From: GCA-003244245 sp963712995
GTDB taxonomy: Bacteria > Actinomycetota > Actinomycetes > Mycobacteriales > Pseudonocardiaceae
Reading direction: 5' to 3'
Length of the DNA stretch: 64,000 nucleotides
NCBI GenBank assembly: GCA_963712995.1
Contig: CAVQKH010000022.1
Coordinates: 1 to 64,000, forward strand
A program made the translations under genes and the position numbers. The notes below the pieces were generated by a model. The model saw only the letters and a program-made list of their open reading frames with translations. It did no database searches and was not told the origin of the DNA. Positions 55,185-64,000 of the stretch are shown piece by piece. Position 1 is the stretch's first letter. Each line of letters opens with the position of its first letter.

Positions 55185-56147
55185 ATGACTGGTCGATCCG
55201 CAGGCGATTCGGGGCCGGGGGTGCCTGCTGCGCCGGTCCTGTGGGGTGACGTCGAGGTCGATGCGGTTCTCGGCGAGCTCGGTGGTGCTGTCGCGGAGTT
55301 CATCGCCGACATCGCGGCTGCTGAGCGTGATGATGATAGGTGGACGGAGGAGGACGAGTCGCGCATCGAGCAGCGCAGGGGCCGCGCGGATGCGCGACGA
55401 GCGGTAGTGTCGCTGCGCCAGCGGGTGGCGGAGATGGCGGCGCGTGAGCTGCGGTCGGCGGGCCGGGAGCTGGTGGTGTGGTGGGCAGATCTGGCGACGT
55501 ACGCGGTGCTGGTGGCGGTGCGGGGTATGCCGGTTGAGTCGGCTCGGGGCGCGGCGGCGGAGCCGGGCCGGTTCTTCAGCGTCGATGATCTTGGCCGATT
55601 GCCGATGGTCTCGGAGCAGGATCGTCTGCTCGCGGGGCTCGCGGCACGGATGGGGCCCTCACCGATGGGCACACACGCGCCCGGGGACGATATGCCGGCT
55701 ATGGCACGCGAGTTCGCCGCCCGGGTGGGACTGATGGTGAAACACCTCCCGGATGGGGAGGCGGAGGTCGTGGAGGATCCCACGGTGGAGGGCCGCCGGT
55801 GCCGGTTGTGGGGCGATCTGTGGATCGATCACCAGCTGCCTGACTTCCCGTCCGCTGACTGGATTGCCGAGGCCCTCGCCACGGCGGGGGTGACGGCTGC
55901 GGTAGTGGACGAGGTTCGGGACGCGGCTGCTGCCATCGACGACCTGCGCGGCGCTGCGGCGCGTCTCGACGAGCTGAACTCTGATGAGGACTCCGCTGAG
56001 ACCGAAATGGCGGCCATGAACGAGCTCGATGCGCTGTGGGAGCGGCTCGATCCGGCCACCGACGTCCTGGCGAGGTACGCCGCAGTGCTGACGCGGCACC
56101 TGCCCACCATCCGCCACGACCTCGCTGCTGCTGCCAGCTCCCGCTAG
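55185..56147 (+). CDS. Hypothetical helical protein
   Basis: 320 residues, no family recognised. An acidic N-terminal part, a helical segment 'RRAVVSLRQRVAEMAARELRSAGRELVVWWADLATYAVLVAV', and a helical C-terminal region ('DEVRDAAAAIDDLRGAAARLDELN'). ATG at 55185 with GGGAGG upstream; the frame extends further left without a ribosome site. Followed by the TrmH gene after 38 bases. Confidence 0.55.
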   Translation: MTGRSAGDSGPGVPAAPVLWGDVEVDAVLGELGGAVAEFIADIAAAERDDDRWTEEDESRIEQRRGRADARRAVVSLRQRVAEMAARELRSAGRELVVWWADLATYAVLVAVRGMPVESARGAAAEPGRFFSVDDLGRLPMVSEQDRLLAGLAARMGPSPMGTHAPGDDMPAMAREFAARVGLMVKHLPDGEAEVVEDPTVEGRRCRLWGDLWIDHQLPDFPSADWIAEALATAGVTAAVVDEVRDAAAAIDDLRGAAARLDELNSDEDSAETEMAAMNELDALWERLDPATDVLARYAAVLTRHLPTIRHDLAAAASSR

Positions 56148-56185
56148 CCGCAGTATTCCTGGAAGGAATACGGTGATCGGGAGGA

Positions 56186-56995
56186 ATGGAACTTCAGCAG
56201 ATCAGCGGGCAGCATCCGAAGATCAAACAGGTGCTGGCGATCGCGCGCAACACCGCGCCGAATCCTCGTAAGATGATCATTGCTGAGGGGTTGTGGGCGC
56301 ACAACCTGTTGCTGGGTCACGACGTCTTCATCGACACGTTCCTGTGGTGTCCGGAAGCGGCTTATGGCGATGAGGCGCGCAAGCGGGCTGGTGAGGTGGC
56401 CTCACGTGCGCATCTGGCGTACCAGGTGTCCGAGAAGACGCTGTCCCGGATCTCCGAGCGGGACAAGCCGGACGGGTTGTTCTCCATTGCCCAGCTGCCG
56501 ACGTGGGAACCGCGGGACGTGCGGCTGGGCGGATCGTCGCTGGTCATGGTGGCGGACGGGATGGAGATCCCGGGCAACCTGGGCACGTTGATCCGGACGG
56601 TGGATGCGGCCGGTGCGGATTGCCTGGTGCTGACGAACCGCCGGACGAGGCTGACGCATCCGAAGGTGTTCCGGGCGAGTCAGGGCATGGTACTGAAGAC
56701 TCCCGTACTGGATTTCGAGCATACCGAGGACGCGATAACGTGGCTCCGGTCGAACGACGTGAACGTCTACCTGGCGGACACCGATGGTGCGAAGAACTAC
56801 CGCTCGTTCGACTATTCGGGTGCGCGCACCGCATTCGTTCTCGGCTCGGAGCGCTACGGAATCCCGAAACCGTGGTATGCGGCCGGTTACGAGCGCGTGT
56901 TCATCCCCATGCTGGGCGAGACCGACTCGCTGAACGTGTCGATCTCCGCCGCCGTCCTCCTGTTCGAAGCCCGCGCCCAGAAAAACCACTGGTAA
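56186..56995 (+). CDS. SpoU/TrmH-family RNA 2'-O-methyltransferase
   Basis: 269 residues: substrate-binding N-domain, then knot motif 1 'DGMEIPGNLGTLIRTVDAAGAD', motif 2 'TAFVLGSERYGIP' and motif 3 'IPMLGETDSLNVSISAAVLLFEA'. It should methylate a ribose in rRNA or tRNA. The size equals that of thiostrepton-resistance methylases of the same family, but the N-terminal part does not obviously match, so resistance is only a possibility. A large hairpin terminates it. Confidence 0.85.
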   Translation: MELQQISGQHPKIKQVLAIARNTAPNPRKMIIAEGLWAHNLLLGHDVFIDTFLWCPEAAYGDEARKRAGEVASRAHLAYQVSEKTLSRISERDKPDGLFSIAQLPTWEPRDVRLGGSSLVMVADGMEIPGNLGTLIRTVDAAGADCLVLTNRRTRLTHPKVFRASQGMVLKTPVLDFEHTEDAITWLRSNDVNVYLADTDGAKNYRSFDYSGARTAFVLGSERYGIPKPWYAAGYERVFIPMLGETDSLNVSISAAVLLFEARAQKNHW

Positions 56996-57004
56996 CTCCA
57001 CCCT

Positions 57005-57070
57005 CCCCGACATGGAGACATATCGGGGTAGAGGGGCCTCCCTGAACCCCGATATGTCTCCATGTCGGGG
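57005..57070 (+). terminator. 25-bp perfect hairpin, repeated element
   Basis: 25-bp perfect stem (57005-57029 with 57046-57070), 16-nt loop, 10 bases after the methyltransferase stop. Its left arm recurs at 53296-53318. A mobile or recombining terminator family. Confidence 0.75.
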
Positions 57071-57121
57071 GTGGTACGGCGTGTGCTCGGGGGAATTGTC
57101 GGGGTGGGGACTTAGGCTCGG

Positions 57122-57826
57122 GTGATGATGGCGTGGGTGTGGTTTCTGATCGCTGGGGTGGCCGCTGCCGCTGGTAGTGCGCTGCTGGCCGTTGACCGCG
57201 GGGCGCGGAGCGCGCACCAGCGGGAACGTCGCCGCTGGGCGGCGCTGCGCGGGTGGCGGTTCGTGCCCGCCGACCCGGTGCTCACCCAGCACTGGCACCA
57301 CGGTGTGATCGCCGGTGCGGGCCTGGCCAGGGATCTGGTGACCGGAAGTCTGTTCACCCCGCTGGGCCGGCGCCTGGTGCAGGTGTTCGACCACGACCAA
57401 GGCGGTCAGATCCGCCATGTGGTGGTCGGGGTGCAGCGGCGGGTCCGGGACGCCGAGCTGGTGGTCGAGCTGTGGTTGTCGGATCAGTCATTCGGGCAGG
57501 ATCCCGACCTCATCATGATGGGCCGGGTAGGGGACCGGGTCGCTGTGGTCACCGATCCAGACCAGGCTCGCGGGCTGGTCACCCCCGAGTTCACCTTCGC
57601 GGTCAAGGCACTGGGCACAGATGTCCCCGTCGCCTGGCTGGAGCAGGACTGGGTGCTCGCCGCGGCGCCGTGCACCGCTACGCCCTCCCGATTGGAGCGG
57701 CTGCTGCGCGCCCTGGATGAAATCGCCGACCTGCTCGACATCGCCGCGGTCGACGAGACCACCGAGGCAGTTGATCTCGCAGAGCTGTCGGGTTGGGCGA
57801 ATAGCGAGTTCAGCCCCAGAAAGTAA
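57122..57826 (+). CDS. Membrane-anchored hypothetical protein
   Basis: 234 residues: one N-terminal membrane helix ('WFLIAGVAAAAGSALLAV'), a basic stretch, 'WRFVPADPVL', and a beta-rich domain ('RRLVQVFDHDQGGQIRHVVVGVQRR', 'FTFAVKALGTDVPVAWLEQDWVL') then an acidic tail. It resembles proteins of unknown function with a DUF-type N-terminal anchor. A deleted relic of the same gene lies at 54951. Confidence 0.6.
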   Translation: MMMAWVWFLIAGVAAAAGSALLAVDRGARSAHQRERRRWAALRGWRFVPADPVLTQHWHHGVIAGAGLARDLVTGSLFTPLGRRLVQVFDHDQGGQIRHVVVGVQRRVRDAELVVELWLSDQSFGQDPDLIMMGRVGDRVAVVTDPDQARGLVTPEFTFAVKALGTDVPVAWLEQDWVLAAAPCTATPSRLERLLRALDEIADLLDIAAVDETTEAVDLAELSGWANSEFSPRK

Positions 57827-58032
57827 CGATGGGATGTCACTGGCTGCCTACGGCCCTCACGCCCGCACCGCTGTAAGACAGGTGGCAGCGGGGTGTAACA
57901 GGCACATGCACCGCTGTCCGCTACCGTGACCTCCCTGGTTGTACCGGCCATGTCCGTTGGTGCGCACGCCGACAAGGTGGCGGGTTCGTGTCCGCCAACC
58001 GATGGAGACGGCGGCATGAGGAGGAGACGCGG

Positions 58033-61000
58033 GTGCGCCTGACGTTCACAGTGGTCGACCCGCTGGCGCGGCGGCGTGCCGATCTTGTCGTCGACGCCCA
58101 TCCGGAGGTAACGGCGAGTCAGGTCAGCGCCGCGGTGACCAAGCTGTTCCGTCCGGGTGAGCGAGCCGCAACGATGTATGTCGGGGGCACCGCGGTCGAT
58201 CCACAGCTGCCGCTGTCCACCACGGCGCTGCGCGACGGAGCACTGGCCAGCCTTGATGACCCGGTCGCATGTGTGAAGCCAGAGCCGGCGGGTCTGGTCG
58301 AGATGCGCGTGGTCAGCGGTCCCGATGCAGGCGGGGTGTTCCGGCTGGACCCTGGAGTGGCGGACATCGGCGCTGATCCGGGTGTCGCGGTCCCCGTGGA
58401 GGACCCCAGCCTGCCTCCCGTGGCCGTCACCGTCGAGGTTGCTGCCGACGCCACCGCAACAGTGCGGCCGAAAACGGATCTGCCTACCTGGCTGGACGGG
58501 GAACGACTCACCGGATCGGCGCCGTGGCCGGTCGGGGGTCAGCTCGCCGTCGGCTGGACCGTCCTCGAGCTGGCCATTCCGGCGCCACCGGACGCAGCAG
58601 TGCAGCCCTCCGAGGACGGCGGCGGCCTGGACTACAACCGGCCGCCGCGGCTGCGGCCACCGGTCCGGGCGACCCGGTTCCGGATGCCGTCGGCGCCCAC
58701 TCAGGGTGAGCGCCGGCCGCTGCCGATCCTGATGGCCATCGCCCCGCTCGTCCTGGCGGTGGTGATGGTGGTCGGGTTCGGTGGGAGTGTGAGCTATCTC
58801 GGGTTCGCCCTGCTCAGCCCGGTCATGGTGGTCGGGAATTACCTCACCGACCGGCGGTTCGGTCGCAGGTCCTACCGGCAGCGGCGCGCGGAGTACCTCC
58901 GGCGTAAGACCGAGCTGGAAGCTGAGGCCAGGGCGGCGCTGCACGCCGAGGAACGCAACCGCCGCGCGGAGTGCCCGGACCCGGCCGCCGCGCTCCTCAC
59001 CGCAACCGGTCCGCGCAGCCGGCTGTGGGAGCGCCGCCGCGACGACCCGGACTACCTGCTGCTGCGGGTGGGCACGGGTGACCTGCCCTCTCAGGTCGTG
59101 CTCGACGACCCGACCCGTGAGGAGCACCGGCGGGCGGTGACCTGGACTGCGCTGGATGTGCCGGTCACCGTGCCGTTGCGTGAATCCGGTGTGCTCGGCA
59201 TCGCCGGCCCGGCGCAGACGGCGCGGGCATTGGCCCGCTGGGTCGTGGTCCAGACGGCGGTCCTGCACAGTCCGCACGACCTCCAGATCTACCTGCTCAC
59301 CGACGCCTCCGGCCGCCGCGGATGGGACTGGGTGCGCTGGTTGCCCCACGCCCAGCCCTCCGATCCCCAGTACGCGACTGCGCTGGTGGGCACCGACGCC
59401 GACACCGTCGCCCGGCGGGTCAGCGAGCTGGTCGCGATGGTGACCGCCCGCCGCAAGGCGCTGCGCGAGTCCTCGGCGGTGATGTTCGCCGACCCGGACC
59501 TCATGGTCGTGCTGGATGGCGCCCGGCGGTTGCGGCTGCTGCCCGGATTGATCCAGGTGCTCAAGGAAGGCCCCTCGGTCGGCGTGTACGCGGTCTGCCT
59601 GGATGCCGACGAGCGGCTGTTACCCGCTGAGTGCAAGGCGACCGTAGTGGTGGATCCAGCCGGTGGTCTGCGGGTACGCCGCAGCGGTGAGGACTCGGCC
59701 GACAATGTGCGCCCCGAGTGCGTCACCCCGCCCTGGTGCGAGCGGCTGGCTCGCGGGCTGGCGCCGCTACGCGACATCAGCGGTGACGAGGAGGAGGCCG
59801 CGCTGCCGGGCGCCTGCCGCTTGCTCGACCTGTTGGGACTGGAGCAGCCGGCCCCTGAGGCGATCATGGCGCGGTGGGCGGTGGGCGGACGCAGCACCGA
59901 GGCGCTGGTCGGGGTTTCCCTGGACGGTCCGTACGCGATCGACCTGCGCCGGGACGGACCACACGGGCTGGTCGCCGGTACCACCGGGGCGGGTAAGTCC
60001 GAGCTGTTGCAGACCCTGGTGGCCTCCCTCGCGGTGGCCAACCGACCCGGACTCGATGGTGTTCGTGCTCGTCGACTACAAGGGTGGTAGTGCGTTCAAG
60101 GACTGCGTGAATCTGCCGCACACCGCCGGGATGGTCACTGACCTGGACGCGCATCTGGTCGAGCGGGCGCTGGAGTCGATCTCCGCCGAGCTGCGCCGCC
60201 GGGAGCGGCTACTCGCCGACGCCGGTGCTGCTGACATCGAGGCATACTTGCTCCTTTCCGGGGCGGATTCGGGCTTGTCCCCGCTGCCTCGGCTGTTGAT
60301 CGTGATCGACGAGTTCGCCTCGCTGGTCCGTGAGCTGCCGGACTTCGTCACCGGCCTGGTCGACCTTGCCCGCCGCGGCCGATCCCTGGGCATCCATCTG
60401 ATCCTGGCCACCCAGCGGCCCAGCGGGGTGGTGTCACCGGAGATCCGGGCCAACACCGACCTGAGGATCGCGCTGCGGGTCACCGACGCCGCCGAGTCCA
60501 CCGACGTGATCGACGCCTCCGATGCGGCTCGGATCTCGAAAGCCACCCCAGGCCGGGCCTACGTCCGCAGCGGCGCCAGTTCGCTGGTCCCCGTCCAGGC
60601 CGGCCGGGTCGGTGGCCGCCGTCCCGGCCGTGGGCCGGTCAGCCGGCCGCAACCGTGGGTCGCCGCCATGGACCCGGCTCGGCTCGGCCAGCCACCGCCC
60701 GCCCCACCTCAGCGGGCCGCGACCGACGAGGAGGTCACCGACCTCGCCGTGCTCGTGGACGCCATCGCCACGGCCACCCAGACCCTGGGCATTCCACCGC
60801 AGCCCAGCCCCTGGCTGCCGCCGCTGCCGGAGCAGCTCACCCTCGACGAATTGCCTGCGCCGACGCCCCCACCGGGCCGGCTCGCCCCGGTCCCGTACGC
60901 TCTCGACGACCTGCCCGCCGACCAGGAGCAACGCGCCGCGTGCCTGGATTTCGCCACTTTCGGTCACCTGTTCGCAGTCGGTGCTCCGCGGACCGGTCGT

Positions 61001-62398
61001 TCGCAGATCCTGCGGACCATCGCCGGCTCGATCGCCCGGCTCCACTCGGCCGCGGACGTGCACCTCTACGGGATCGACTGCGGCAACGGGGCGCTGCTGC
61101 CGCTCGCCGAACTGCCGCACTGCGGTGCGGTGGTCCGCAACACTCAGACCGAGCGCGCTGTCCGGCTGGTCAGCAGGCTGGGCGCGGAGGTGGCACGCCG
61201 GGTCGATCTGCTCGGTGAATCAGGCTTCGCCGACGTCGAGGAGCAGCGGGCCGCGGTGACGCCCGAGCTGCGGCTGCCGCACATCGTGGTGCTGATCGAC
61301 CGGTGGGAGTCGTTCACGATCTCCCTCGGGGAACTCGACAACGGCCGGCTCACCGACGAGATCCAGCGCATCCTGCGCGAAGGCGCCAGCGTCGGCCTGC
61401 ACCTGGTCATCACCGGAGACCGCGCACTGCTCTCCGGAAGGATGTCCACGCTCACCGAAGCCAAGCTGGTCTTCCGGTTACCCGACCGCGGCGACTTCTC
61501 GCTGATCGGCATCAACCCGCGCAAGGTCGCCGAGGCGATGCCGCCGGGCCGGGCGCTGCGCGCCGACTCCGGGGTCGAGACCCAGGTCGCGTTGCTCGCG
61601 CCGGATACGACCGGCCAAGGCCAGGCCGCCGCACTCACCCGGATCGCGACCCAGACACAGCAACGCGACGCCGGCCTGCCGGCAGGGCTGCGGCCGTTCC
61701 GGGTGGACGTGCTACCGGCCCGGGTGGGCTTCGAGCAAGCCTGGCAGCTGCGCGACTCCGCCCTGCCAGCCGGATCGATGTGGGCGCTGGTCGGGATCGG
61801 CGGGGACACCCTGAGCGCGTCCGGGCCGGACCTGGCCACCGGCACGCCGGCCTTCGTGGTGGCCGGACCACCGGGTTCCGGCCGCAGCACCGTGCTGGTG
61901 GCCATGGCCCGGTCACTGCTGCGCACCGGCGTCGGCGTGATCGCCGTAACACCCCGTCCGTCGCCGTTGCAGAAGCTGGCCGCCGAGGGTGCCACCATCC
62001 TGGCCGGCCCCGAGCTGGCCGCGGCGGACCTGACCGCGGCACTCGCCGCCGCCCCCGAGCGGGCTGTCGTGCTCATGGACGACGCTGAGCTGCTGCGTGA
62101 CTGCCAGGCCGAGAACGAGCTGCGCGGCCTGTTGCGCGCCGGGTCCGGGTCCGGGCGGGCACTGGTCATCGCCGGCGACGCCGAAGCCGTCTGCGCCGGG
62201 TTCTCCGGCTGGCAGGTAGAGTTGAAGAAAGCCCGCCGCGGGTTGCTGCTCGCCCCGCAGTCGCTGACCGAGGGTGAGCTCATCGGTATCCGGCCACCAC
62301 GCAGCGCCTTGAGCCAACCGCCCCAGCCTGGTCGCGGTCTGCTCCACCTCGGTGACGGCGAGGCCCGCGTCGTGCAGGTGCCCTACGACGCCGACTGA
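58033..62398 (+). CDS. EssC/EccC-like type VII secretion ATPase, one frameshift
   Basis: About 1454 residues after repair. N-terminus: ubiquitin-like ('RLTFTVVDPLARRRADLVVDAH') and FHA-like ('GVFRLDPGVADIGADPG'). Two membrane helices at about 230-272. Three FtsK-type ATPase domains: GTTGAGKSE (about 650, with 'LLIVIDEFASL'), GAPRTGRSQ (about 980) and GPPGSGRST (about 1278); the last two have Arg instead of Lys in Walker A. This is the FHA-bearing EssC form. The frame breaks at 60046-60048 by one extra C (CGACCCGGAC). GTG start at 58033 after GAGGAG. No WXG100 gene is in the window. Confidence 0.8.
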
Positions 62399-62416
62399 TC
62401 GGCCGGGCTCATCCGG

Positions 62417-63751
62417 TTATGCGATGTCCCATTTCTGGTAGTCGCCGCCGTTGCATTCCAGGGTGTAGGCGTTGCCGCTGTCGTTGCTGTCTAGGCACCG
62501 TCCGGTCTTCTTGTCCCGGATCGTGCCGTCACCGGGCGCCTGCCATTTCTGGTAGTCGCCGCCGTTGCATTCCAGAGTGTAAGCGTTGCCGCTGTCGTTG
62601 CTGTCCAGGCAGCGCCCGGTTTTCTTGTCCCGGATCGTGCCGTCACCGGGGGCATACCATTTCTGGTAGTCGCCGCCGTTGCATTCCAGGGTGTAGGCGT
62701 TGCCCTTGTCGTTGCTGTCCAGGCAGCGCTTGGTCTTGCGATCGACCACGTTTTTCGCGGTGGCCGCCGATTTCGGTGGGTTGCGGGTGTCCGGTGAGGT
62801 GGTGGCCGATCCTTTGCCGCACACCGGCAGTCCCGGCTCGGGGCCGTTGTCGGGCCCACCGGTCAGGAACACCACCGGGATCCACACGCCGGTACCACCG
62901 GTCCCGATCCATGCCCACCAGGAACTGGCGCGGTTGCCGACCGAGTACTTCGACCCGTCCGACTGGCACCGGAACGGGTACCGCTCGGCGCGCACGGTTC
63001 CGCCGCGCCTGGTGGTACCGGCCAGATAGGCGGGTGCGGTCTGGGTGATGGTGCAGGCGTAGTACTCGTGGCCACCGCCGGAACTCTTGGTGCACCCGCC
63101 CGCGCCGGACACCGGCGGCCCGTCCTGCTGCCGCCCCGGCACCGTGGGGGCGGGACCCGCCAGCTGCACCGACGGCACCGGCTCAGGTGTCGGGCTGCTC
63201 GACGGAGTCGGTGTTCCGAACGGCTGGTAGGGCGCAGATCCGGAGGCACCAGCAGAGTTGTCACTGGGTCTGTCACCGGGGACCGCGGCGGGGCTGCTGG
63301 GTTCGCGCTGGCTAGCGGCCCGATCGCCATCGGCTACAGGCCGTCCGATCGGTGGCGGCGCGCTGTCCGCAGTCGGCAGGTTGGCCAGAGGCGCCGGGGG
63401 TGCGAAGGGTTTGACGTCCGCGTCTGGTTTGGGTTCCACGTCGCGCTGCGTGCTGCCCTTCGCAGTGGGTTCGGCCGCCACAGTGCTGCTCGGGGGCGTG
63501 GCTCTGCTCCGGGACACGCCGTAGCTGACGGACAGGATCAGTGCGACGGCCGCAACGACCGAGACAGTCGGCCACAGAAAAGGGCGTGCGCCATGATGCG
63601 CCTCGTCGGCGGGATCGATGCCGACGGACAGGGACCGTTCCGGGCGGTTGCGCCCGCGACTGTCCGTGAGCAGGTCACGGTAGTTTCCCTCAGCGTCATC
63701 CGGCTGGCCCTCACCCCGAATCTCCCACCAGCGATTACCTGAGTCCTTCAT
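62417..63751 (-). CDS. Membrane-anchored ricin-type lectin with three near-identical repeats
   Basis: 444 residues: cytoplasmic N-terminus, one membrane helix ('TVSVVAAVALILSVSYGV'), Pro/Ser/Thr-rich stalk, a Cys-containing domain ('AGGCTKSSGGGHEYYACTI', 'SSWWAWIGTGGTGVW'), and three 38-residue QKW-type lectin repeats ('TKRCLDSNDKGNAYTLECNGGDYQKW'). Probably a surface sugar-binding protein. Transcribed convergently with the EssC-like gene; the membrane helix makes it a type II anchor. Confidence 0.75.
   Translation of the reverse strand: MKDSGNRWWEIRGEGQPDDAEGNYRDLLTDSRGRNRPERSLSVGIDPADEAHHGARPFLWPTVSVVAAVALILSVSYGVSRSRATPPSSTVAAEPTAKGSTQRDVEPKPDADVKPFAPPAPLANLPTADSAPPPIGRPVADGDRAASQREPSSPAAVPGDRPSDNSAGASGSAPYQPFGTPTPSSSPTPEPVPSVQLAGPAPTVPGRQQDGPPVSGAGGCTKSSGGGHEYYACTITQTAPAYLAGTTRRGGTVRAERYPFRCQSDGSKYSVGNRASSWWAWIGTGGTGVWIPVVFLTGGPDNGPEPGLPVCGKGSATTSPDTRNPPKSAATAKNVVDRKTKRCLDSNDKGNAYTLECNGGDYQKWYAPGDGTIRDKKTGRCLDSNDSGNAYTLECNGGDYQKWQAPGDGTIRDKKTGRCLDSNDSGNAYTLECNGGDYQKWDIA
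62429..62770. repeat. Three 114-bp tandem repeats in the lectin gene
   Basis: Repeats start at 62429, 62543 and 62657; the DNA is almost identical between units, more so than protein selection would need, which points to recent duplication or gene conversion. Confidence 0.85.
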
Positions 63752-63812
63752 GGTTCGCCTCCCCCAGAGTTCGGTCACGCCGTCACCCAGCGGACCGGCG
63801 GCTCGGAATATC

Positions 63813-64000
63813 TCATGGAATGCCGGTGCTCCAGACCGCCCGGTGCCCTTGGGCGTAGACCACGACGTTGCCGTCGTCTTGCAGTTCAAGGGTGGCGTTG
63901 CGATTACCCTCGGTGCCGGTGGCCCACACCGGCTTGTTGCCCGGTGCGATCACGACCAGGTTGCCGTCGTCCTGCATCCGCACGATCGACTGCGGGGTGG
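63813..64000 (-). CDS. Bulb-type (mannose-binding) lectin, partial
   Basis: C-terminal part of a B-lectin, cut by the window's right edge. Two repeats carry the mannose-binding Q-x-D-x-N-x-V-x-Y signature: 'MQDDGNLVVIAPGNKPVWATG' and 'LQDDGNVVVYAQGHRAVWSTG'. It lies 60 bases upstream of the ricin-type lectin on the same strand, so the two lectins are probably co-transcribed. Confidence 0.8.
   Translation of the reverse strand, partial: TPQSIVRMQDDGNLVVIAPGNKPVWATGTEGNRNATLELQDDGNVVVYAQGHRAVWSTGIP

Overview
The window is high-GC actinobacterial chromosome. It most resembles Pseudonocardiales (Amycolatopsis/Saccharopolyspora-like): small AICE-associated proteins, DUF397/XRE-DUF5753 pairs, HAIR-controlled dnaK-grpE-dnaJ-hspR and clpB, and an Asp23/AmaP cluster. 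The order tRNA-Gly, dcd, Fe-S reductase, dnaK operon recalls the mycobacterial dcd-dnaK neighbourhood, so the right half is core chromosome with accessory insertions.

Layout. 0.1-7.2 kb: a regulator pair, two small proteins of integrative-element type, a COG4705 membrane protein, a DHFR-like reductase, gene relics (nSTAND, PadR), DUF4383, and a toxin-antitoxin relic. 7.4-11.9 kb: a lasso-peptide cluster (precursor, cyclase, RRE, peptidase, ABC transporter). 12.1-25.6 kb: a chain of three 44-bp copies of the tRNA-Gly(CCC) 3' end. The first two bound a 1.9-kb segment with a GIY-YIG/RAMA gene. The last two bound an 11.4-kb actinomycete integrative and conjugative element (AICE) with GntR, Pra, TraB/FtsK, RepSA-like Rep, Xis and tyrosine integrase. 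25.6-48 kb: dCTP deaminase split by a probable class 3 intein, vapBC, a ClpN-like protein with twin palindromes, an Fe-S reductase, relics of XRE/DUF397/NYN genes, the Asp23/AmaP cluster, an FHA zinc-ribbon protein, TacAT, the dnaK operon, flavohemoprotein and clpB. 48.2-53.9 kb: a 0.5-kb direct repeat flanks six unfamiliar genes: HIT hydrolase, a two-domain PLD-like-fold protein, an unknown protein, CYTH-like, nucleoside deoxyribosyltransferase-like and uracil-DNA-glycosylase-like. 54-64 kb: XRE regulator, TrmH-type methyltransferase, an EssC-like type VII ATPase and two lectin-type surface proteins.

The six-gene island at 48.8-53.3 kb is the best candidate for an undescribed system. Its predicted folds all act on nucleotides or nucleobases, four genes are tightly packed, and it is divergent from a two-gene arm across a palindromic intergenic region. 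Its function is not known from sequence.

Caution on quality: many genes, including housekeeping ones (Fe-S reductase, EssC-like ATPase), carry single-base frameshifts, often in homopolymers. Some 'broken' genes may be sequencing errors. The AICE core is much denser in frameshifts than the rest and may be truly decaying.
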